Source: Kitasatospora terrestris (lineage in GTDB: Bacteria; Actinomycetota; Actinomycetes; Streptomycetales; Streptomycetaceae). Taken from it: a stretch of 64,000 nucleotides of DNA. Positions 59,787-64,000 of the stretch are shown here, piece after piece. The position numbers and the translations under genes are program-made. The first letter of the stretch is position 1. Every line of letters begins with the position of its first letter. The notes under the pieces are model-generated. The model searched no databases. It worked only from the letters and a program-made list of their open reading frames with translations, and was not told the DNA's origin. The DNA is taken from NCBI RefSeq assembly GCF_039542905.1, contig NZ_BAABIS010000001.1, forward strand, positions 7,936,001-8,000,000, in the 5' to 3' direction.

Positions 59787-61253
59787 TCAGGCCAGGTCGA
59801 CGCCCGGGTAGAGCGGGAACGGCGCGAGCAGCTCCGACGCGCGCTTGGCGACCGCGTCGCGGACCGCGTCGTCGAGGCGGTACTGGGCCTTGGACGGGCT
59901 GCCCCCCTTGCCCTCGGCGGGCGCGGTGTTGCGCAGCACGGTGTCGATCAGGTCGGCGATCTCGTCCATCTCGGCGAGGCCGAGGCCGCGGGTGGTGAGC
60001 GCCGGGGTGCCGATCCGCACGCCGGAGGTGTACCAGGCGCCGTTCGGGTCCTGCGGGACGGAGTTGCGGTTGGTGACCACGCCGGAGTCCAGCAGCGCCG
60101 CCTCGGCCTGGCGGCCGGTCAGGCCGTAGCCGGTGACGTCGGCGAGCACCAGGTGGTTGTCGGTGCCGCCGGTGACCAGCTTGCCGCCGCGCCGCAGCAG
60201 GCCCTCGGCGAGCGCCTGCGCGTTGTCGACGACCTGCTGGGCGTACTGCCGGAACTCGGGGCGGCGGGCCTCGGCGAAGGCGACGGCCTTGGCGGCCATC
60301 ACGTGCGACAGCGGGCCGCCGAGGACCAGCGGGCAGCCCCGGTCGACGTGCTCGGCGAGCTCGGAGTCGCACAGCACCATGCCGCCGCGCGGGCCGCGCA
60401 GCGACTTGTGCGTGGTGGTGGTGACGATCTGGGCGTGCGCCACCGGGTCGAAGTCGCCGGTCAGCACCTTGCCCGCGACCAGGCCCGCGAAGTGCGCCAT
60501 GTCGACCATCAGGGTGGCGCCGACCTCGTCGGCGATCTCGCGCATCAGGCGGAAGTTGACCAGCCGCGGGTACGCCGAGTAGCCGGCGACCAGGATCAGC
60601 GGCCTGAACTCGCGGGCGGCGGCGCGCACCGCGTCGTAGTCGACCAGGCCGGTCACCGGGTCGGTGCCGTAGCTGCGCTGGTCGAACATCTTGCCGGAGA
60701 TGTTCGGACGGAAGCCGTGGGTGAGGTGGCCGCCGGTGTCCAGCGACATGCCGAGCATCCGCTGGTTGCCCAGCTCGCGGCGCAGCTCGGCCCAGTCCTG
60801 CTCGGTCAGGTCGTTGACGTTGCGCACCCCGGCGCGCTGCAGCGCCGGACTCTCGACGCGCTGCGAGAGCACCGCCCAGAAGGCGGTGAGGTTGGCGTCG
60901 ATGCCCGAGTGCGGCTGCACGTACGCGTGCTCGGCGCCGAACAGCTCGCGCGCGTGCTCGGCGGCCAGCGCCTCGACGGTGTCGACGTTGCGGCAGCCCG
61001 CGTAGAAGCGGCGGCCGACGGTGCCCTCGGCGTACTTGTCGCTCAGCCAGTTGCCCATGGCGAGCAGCACCGCGGGGGAGGCGTAGTTCTCGCTGGCGAT
61101 CAGCTTCAGCGACTCGCGCTGGTCGGCGAGTTCACCGCCGATCGCGTCGGCGACCCGCGGCTCCACGGCGCGGATCACGTCGAGCGCGGAGCGGAACGCG
61201 GTGTCGGCGGCGGCGTTCGCGGCGGTGTGCGGGGGAAGCGCGGACTGGGCCAA
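59787..61253 (-). CDS. glyA: Serine hydroxymethyltransferase
   Basis: 488-aa PLP enzyme converting serine and THF to glycine and 5,10-methylene-THF. LKLIASENYASPAVL, GTVGRRFYAGCRNVD, VDMAHFAGLVAG, the PLP Lys283 in TTTTHKSLRGPRGG, GVVTNRNSVPQD and SGVRIGTPALTTRGL are present. It is longer than classical 420-aa GlyA because of an insert around residues 125-175, as in other actinobacterial forms. TTG 61253 is chosen with GAGGAG 6 bases upstream; ATG 61277 lacks a ribosome site. A ZTP riboswitch in the leader couples it to folD. Confidence 0.95.
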   Translation of the reverse strand: MAQSALPPHTAANAAADTAFRSALDVIRAVEPRVADAIGGELADQRESLKLIASENYASPAVLLAMGNWLSDKYAEGTVGRRFYAGCRNVDTVEALAAEHARELFGAEHAYVQPHSGIDANLTAFWAVLSQRVESPALQRAGVRNVNDLTEQDWAELRRELGNQRMLGMSLDTGGHLTHGFRPNISGKMFDQRSYGTDPVTGLVDYDAVRAAAREFRPLILVAGYSAYPRLVNFRLMREIADEVGATLMVDMAHFAGLVAGKVLTGDFDPVAHAQIVTTTTHKSLRGPRGGMVLCDSELAEHVDRGCPLVLGGPLSHVMAAKAVAFAEARRPEFRQYAQQVVDNAQALAEGLLRRGGKLVTGGTDNHLVLADVTGYGLTGRQAEAALLDSGVVTNRNSVPQDPNGAWYTSGVRIGTPALTTRGLGLAEMDEIADLIDTVLRNTAPAEGKGGSPSKAQYRLDDAVRDAVAKRASELLAPFPLYPGVDLA

Positions 61254-61290
61254 GGCGGTCTCCTCATGACGAACCATGACGGTACGGACG

Positions 61291-61378
61291 GCCCAGGCGC
61301 ACGGCGACAGCGCGGCACGATGCCGCGGAGCCGCTCCCCGATGGTCGAATCCATCCCTTGCGCGCCAGTCACGGCTCG
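61291..61378 (-). ncRNA. ZTP (pfl) riboswitch upstream of glyA
   Basis: Minus-strand leader: GGCGAGCCGTGACTGGCG, then GACCATCGGGGAGCGG, a hairpin around CGCGGCATCGTGCCGCG, and GTGCGCCTGGGC. Same conserved blocks and order as the folD element. A TACGAT (61389-61384) just upstream is a likely -10, placing transcription start near the first riboswitch base. Confidence 0.93.
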
Positions 61379-61455
61379 CCGCGATCGTAGCAACCCCGGT
61401 CGGCGCGCGGACAAAGGGGTGGCGGCGGACCGGTCCCCGGCGGCATGATCACGCC

Positions 61456-61971
61456 ATGACCTGGACCGCACCCGAGATCACCCGCCCCGACGGCTCGCTC
61501 TCCGCCCCCGAGGGCGAGATGCTCCCCGGCTACCTGGCCTTCCACCGCGCCACCCTGCTGCACAAGTGCGCGGGCCTGACCGGCGAGCAGCTCGCCGTCG
61601 CCCCGCTGCCGGACTCCAACCTCACCCTGCTCGGCCTGGTGCGCCACATGGCCAAGGTCGAGCGCACCTGGTTCCGGATCCGGTTCTCCGCGCTGCCCGT
61701 GGAGCCGCTGCACTTCGTCGAGGGCCGCAAGGACGCCGACTTCGAGCTCCTCGACCCGGCCCGCGCCGAGGAGGACTACGACCGCCTGGTCGAGGAGGTC
61801 CGCCTCGCCGACGAGGCCGTCGCCGGAGTGCCGCTGGACACCACCTTCGACCTCGACGGCGAGGCGATGTCGCTGCGCATGATCCACCTGCACATGATCG
61901 GCGAGTACGCCCGCCACAACGGCCACGCCGACCTGGTCCGCCAGCACCTCGACGGCACCACCGGCGCCTGA
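61456..61971 (+). CDS. DinB/DUF664 family metal-binding protein
   Basis: 171-aa four-helix protein. LLGLVRHMAKVERTWFR and IHLHMIGEYARHNGHADLVR supply the three His that bind a metal in the DinB/MST fold; many actinobacterial members are mycothiol-dependent transferases. ATG start. Divergent from glyA. Substrate unknown. Confidence 0.88.
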   Translation: MTWTAPEITRPDGSLSAPEGEMLPGYLAFHRATLLHKCAGLTGEQLAVAPLPDSNLTLLGLVRHMAKVERTWFRIRFSALPVEPLHFVEGRKDADFELLDPARAEEDYDRLVEEVRLADEAVAGVPLDTTFDLDGEAMSLRMIHLHMIGEYARHNGHADLVRQHLDGTTGA

Positions 61972-61977
61972 CCGGAA

Positions 61978-62018
61978 GCCCGCGGCCGGCCGGGACGGGC
62001 TCCCGGCCGGCCGCGGGC
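61978..62018. terminator. 18-bp perfect hairpin, bidirectional terminator
   Basis: Arms 61978-61995 and 62001-62018 are exact inverted complements with a 5-base loop, placed between the convergent DinB and VOC genes. Confidence 0.85.
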
Positions 62019-62027
62019 GGGGTGAGG

Positions 62028-62423
62028 TCAGGCGGCGGGCAGGTGGGTGTCGTAGGGGCGGGTGATGAGTTCCAGGCCGTGGCCGGCGGGGTCGAGGAAG
62101 TAGACGCCGCGGCCGCCGTGGTGGTGGTTGATCTCGCCGGGCAGCTTGCCGTGCGGGTCGGCCCAGTGGGCCAGGCCCTCGGCCCGGATGCGCGCGAAGG
62201 CGGCGTCGAAGACCTCGTCGGTGACGAGGAACGCGTAGTGCTGCATGACGATGGACTCCGCCGGGATCGAGGCGAAGTCCAGGGTGACGCCGTTGGACGT
62301 GGCGACGGGGACGAACGGGCCCCAGGGGGTGCCGACCTCGAGCCCGAGGACGTGGGCGAGGAATTCGGCGGACTCCCGGGCGTCCCGGGCGTGGACGATG
62401 GTGTGGTTCAGTTCGACGGACAC
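62028..62423 (-). CDS. VOC-family (glyoxalase-like) protein
   Basis: 131-aa VOC protein: ELNHTIVHARDARESAEFLA, HVLGLEVGTPWGPFVPV, MQHYAFLVTD, HHHGGRGVYFLDPAGHGLEL. His and Glu at the usual metal-ligand positions are visible (NHTIV, QHYAF, HGLEL). GTG with GGAGG 9 bases upstream. Downstream of the chitinase on the same strand, separated by 119 bp. Substrate unknown. Confidence 0.87.
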   Translation of the reverse strand: MSVELNHTIVHARDARESAEFLAHVLGLEVGTPWGPFVPVATSNGVTLDFASIPAESIVMQHYAFLVTDEVFDAAFARIRAEGLAHWADPHGKLPGEINHHHGGRGVYFLDPAGHGLELITRPYDTHLPAA

Positions 62424-62542
62424 GGTGGGATGCCTCCAGAAGGCAATCTCACGGGCACCTCCATGCCTCACCCGGACGGTGACCGACACGCGATGCCGTA
62501 CGACGGATCGTACGGCATCGCACCGTCGGGTCGACCGGGTTG

Positions 62543-63808
62543 TCAGCAGGGGCCGTCGTCGGCCCACGGACCCCACTGGCCGCTGGAGGCCGGGTTCTCG
62601 TTCAGGGTCCACCACTTGGCGTGGTACTTGTGGCTGTTGTAGGAGACCTTGTTGCCCGCGGTGTACGTGGTGGTGGCGCTCCACGCGGGGTCGGTGCAGG
62701 TGCCCGGCGGGTTGCTGGTCGGCGGGTTGCTGGTCGGGGGCTGGGTGGTGGGCGGCGTGGCACCGGCGAACTTCACGGTGAACTTGGTGAAGTCCCAGTC
62801 GTTCTGGGCGACGCTGGAGCACGAGCCGGACAGGCCCGGGTCGACGGTGCCGGGGCACTGGCGGTCGCGGTTGACCGACCAGTAGGTGTAGCGGGCCAGC
62901 TTGTGCGCGGTGGCGAAGTCCAGCACGGTCTGGAAGTCGGCCTGCCGGAAGTACTCGGCGGCGTCGGTGCGGCCGTTCATCAGCGAGACGCCTTCGTGGG
63001 CGTAGGCGTTGGCCTCGGTCCAGCCGAAGGTGGTCTGCAGGATCTGGTTGAACTTCACCAGGGCGTCGGTCTGGGCCGCCGCGCCGTTGAAGCCGCCGTC
63101 GAACGGCATGATGGAGTAGTTGTTCGGCGTGAAGCCCTGGGACTTGGCCTCGTTGAGCATCTGGGTGCCGAACCAGCCGGTGCCCGCGTTGGTGCCGGCG
63201 GTGGTGATCGAGACGTACAGGCCCGGGTTGTTCTGCTGCAGGATCCGGGCCGCGCCGATCTCGTTGTGGATGGCGGCGGTGTTCTCGTACTCGGGCTCCT
63301 CCAGGTCGAAGTCGATCGCCTTGAGGCCGTACTTGGTGATCACCTTCTGGTAGCCCGCGGCGGTCGCCTCGGGGGTGCCGCAGGTCTGGCCGAGCTTGGT
63401 GCCGCCGTAGCCGCCGACGGAGACCGAGACGTCGCCGCCCTTGTCGCGGATCTTCTTGATGACCGCGGGCATGGTGGTGTCGGAGTCGATCGAGGAGGTG
63501 CCGCCCCAGGCGGGGGAGCAGCTGTTGCCCTGGGCCAGGATGAAGGCCAGTTGGAAGGCCTTCTGGCCGGTGGCGTCCATGACGGCGGCCGCGTCCGGCG
63601 GGCTGTTGTCCTCGGGCATCAGGTACGGCGCGGAGGCGTACCAGTTGGAGCCGAGGGTGGCCGCGGTGGCCGGCTCGGCGGCGGTGAACGCGGCGACCGC
63701 GCCGGCCAGGAGGCCGAGGGCGGAGAGCAGTCCGACCGCGCCGCGGCGCCGGCGGTGCCGCGCGGGACGGGCGGGGGTGGGGGACGGTGGGGGCGTTGCG
63801 CGTTCCAT
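62543..63808 (-). CDS. Secreted GH18 chitinase with C-terminal chitin-binding module
   Basis: 421-aa exported enzyme. An Arg-rich signal peptide ends near AEPATAA. The GH18 domain has VSVSVGGYGGTKLG and the catalytic strand LKAIDFDLEEPEYE with its DxDxE. ITTAG and YSIMPFDGGF follow, with a short TQPPTSNPP linker. The C-terminal CBM5/12-type module is PAWSATTTYTAGNKVSYNSH and AKWWTLNENPASS. It resembles small streptomycete exo/endo-chitinases of the ChiC/D type. ATG after GGAGAGGG. The promoter overlaps a DasR-like operator, indicating induction when chitin or N-acetylglucosamine is available. Confidence 0.92.
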   Translation of the reverse strand: MERATPPPSPTPARPARHRRRRGAVGLLSALGLLAGAVAAFTAAEPATAATLGSNWYASAPYLMPEDNSPPDAAAVMDATGQKAFQLAFILAQGNSCSPAWGGTSSIDSDTTMPAVIKKIRDKGGDVSVSVGGYGGTKLGQTCGTPEATAAGYQKVITKYGLKAIDFDLEEPEYENTAAIHNEIGAARILQQNNPGLYVSITTAGTNAGTGWFGTQMLNEAKSQGFTPNNYSIMPFDGGFNGAAAQTDALVKFNQILQTTFGWTEANAYAHEGVSLMNGRTDAAEYFRQADFQTVLDFATAHKLARYTYWSVNRDRQCPGTVDPGLSGSCSSVAQNDWDFTKFTVKFAGATPPTTQPPTSNPPTSNPPGTCTDPAWSATTTYTAGNKVSYNSHKYHAKWWTLNENPASSGQWGPWADDGPC

Positions 63809-63928
63809 CGGGGGACCCTCTCCAGGAAGCGGGCGAGGACGGGCCCGGCCCGTGCGCGGGCATGGGGGTGCGCACGGGCCTGGCCGCGGTCGGGGACCAG
63901 GCCGTGGTGGACGTGAGGTGAGCTGCCC

Positions 63929-63944
63929 ACTGGTATAGACCTGC
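63929..63944 (-). promoter_or_regulatory. DasR-responsive element (dre) at the chitinase promoter
   Basis: The plus strand reads ACTGGTATAGACCTGC, close to the dre consensus ACTGGTCTAGACCACT and to the chitinase direct-repeat motif. It overlaps the -10 hexamer of the promoter below, so the GntR-type regulator DasR would block transcription. Confidence 0.8.
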
Positions 63945-63960
63945 GGCGGGTCCGCGTCAA
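63932..63960 (-). promoter_or_regulatory. Chitinase promoter
   Basis: On the minus strand TTGACG (63960-63955) and TATACC (63937-63932) are 17 bp apart. The -10 lies inside the dre-like site. About 120 bp of leader separates it from the ATG. Sequence beyond 63961 shows nothing recognisable. Confidence 0.7.
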
Positions 63961-64000
63961 CCTCCTTGGATCACACCGGAGTCGGTCAGCCCACGGCGGT

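Noticed and set aside
1..64000. Prophage, insertion sequence, tRNA or rRNA genes
   Set aside because: No transposase, integrase, phage structural motif, tRNA cloverleaf or rRNA stretch was seen on either strand.

Overview
This window is about 73% GC with strong third-position GC bias, GTG and TTG starts and dense overlapping operons. Its gene families (DUF1876, streptophobe, DUF6777, Rpf with LysM, SpoIIE-type phosphatases, a DasR-type chitinase promoter) point to the chromosome of a Streptomycetaceae actinobacterium (Streptomyces or Kitasatospora). No rRNA, tRNA, insertion sequence, phage or CRISPR array is visible. The gene content looks like a mix of core and accessory chromosome.

Layout. 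0-5 kb: a DMT exporter (cut by the window edge), an indigoidine synthetase (single-module NRPS with an inserted oxidase domain) and a small luciferase-fold protein. 5-9.5 kb: a beta-propeller protein, a PLP dehydratase, a non-coding array of short GC-rich hairpin units, a VOC protein and a LigD-type NHEJ polymerase. 9.5-18.5 kb (minus strand): two tandem secreted TAP-like hydrolases, a GNAT protein, then a tight four-gene operon (M6-type metalloprotease with a Lys/Glu-rich and acidic-tailed C terminus, a pre-ATP-grasp-like partner, an ATP-grasp ligase, a 100-aa protein). 18.5-24 kb: folD behind a ZTP riboswitch, an alpha/beta hydrolase, a Nei-type glycosylase, two STAS proteins, a uridine-kinase-like protein with a degenerate P-loop, an HD hydrolase and DUF1876.

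24-37 kb is a Ser/Thr phosphorylation neighbourhood. It holds two Hanks-type kinases, a double-FHA ABC transporter of the Rv1747 type, and two single-pass membrane proteins whose cytosolic N-terminal halves carry arrays of Thr motifs. Around these lie a CHAP protein, a PQQ-propeller lipoprotein, an SH3-like protein, a streptophobe membrane protein and a frameshifted pseudogene. 37-46 kb: a WapI-like protein, GNATs, an acyltransferase, a CYTH gene apparently reduced by internal deletion, and a gamma-glutamyl-polyamine pathway (glnA3/puuA-like, an internally deleted puuD remnant, aldehyde dehydrogenase, SDR) ending in a 24-bp perfect hairpin.

46-64 kb: a secreted VTGGDA-repeat protein, a large PAS/GAF/PP2C/HATPase regulator, an RluA-type pseudouridine synthase, an AurF-like diiron oxygenase behind a good promoter, an Rpf/LysM cell-wall enzyme under a ydaO-type c-di-AMP riboswitch, a secreted cyclophilin, a methyltransferase, an XRE regulator divergent from a hydrolase, an ankyrin/HEAT protein, a nucleotidyltransferase, glyA behind a second ZTP riboswitch, a DinB protein, a VOC protein, and a GH18 chitinase whose promoter overlaps a DasR-type operator. 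Thus folD and glyA, 42 kb apart, form a ZTP-sensing one-carbon regulon.

The less-described systems are the M6/ATP-grasp operon and the Thr-array/kinase/FHA-ABC neighbourhood. All calls come from reading the sequence and from memory of protein and RNA families; no database search was run.
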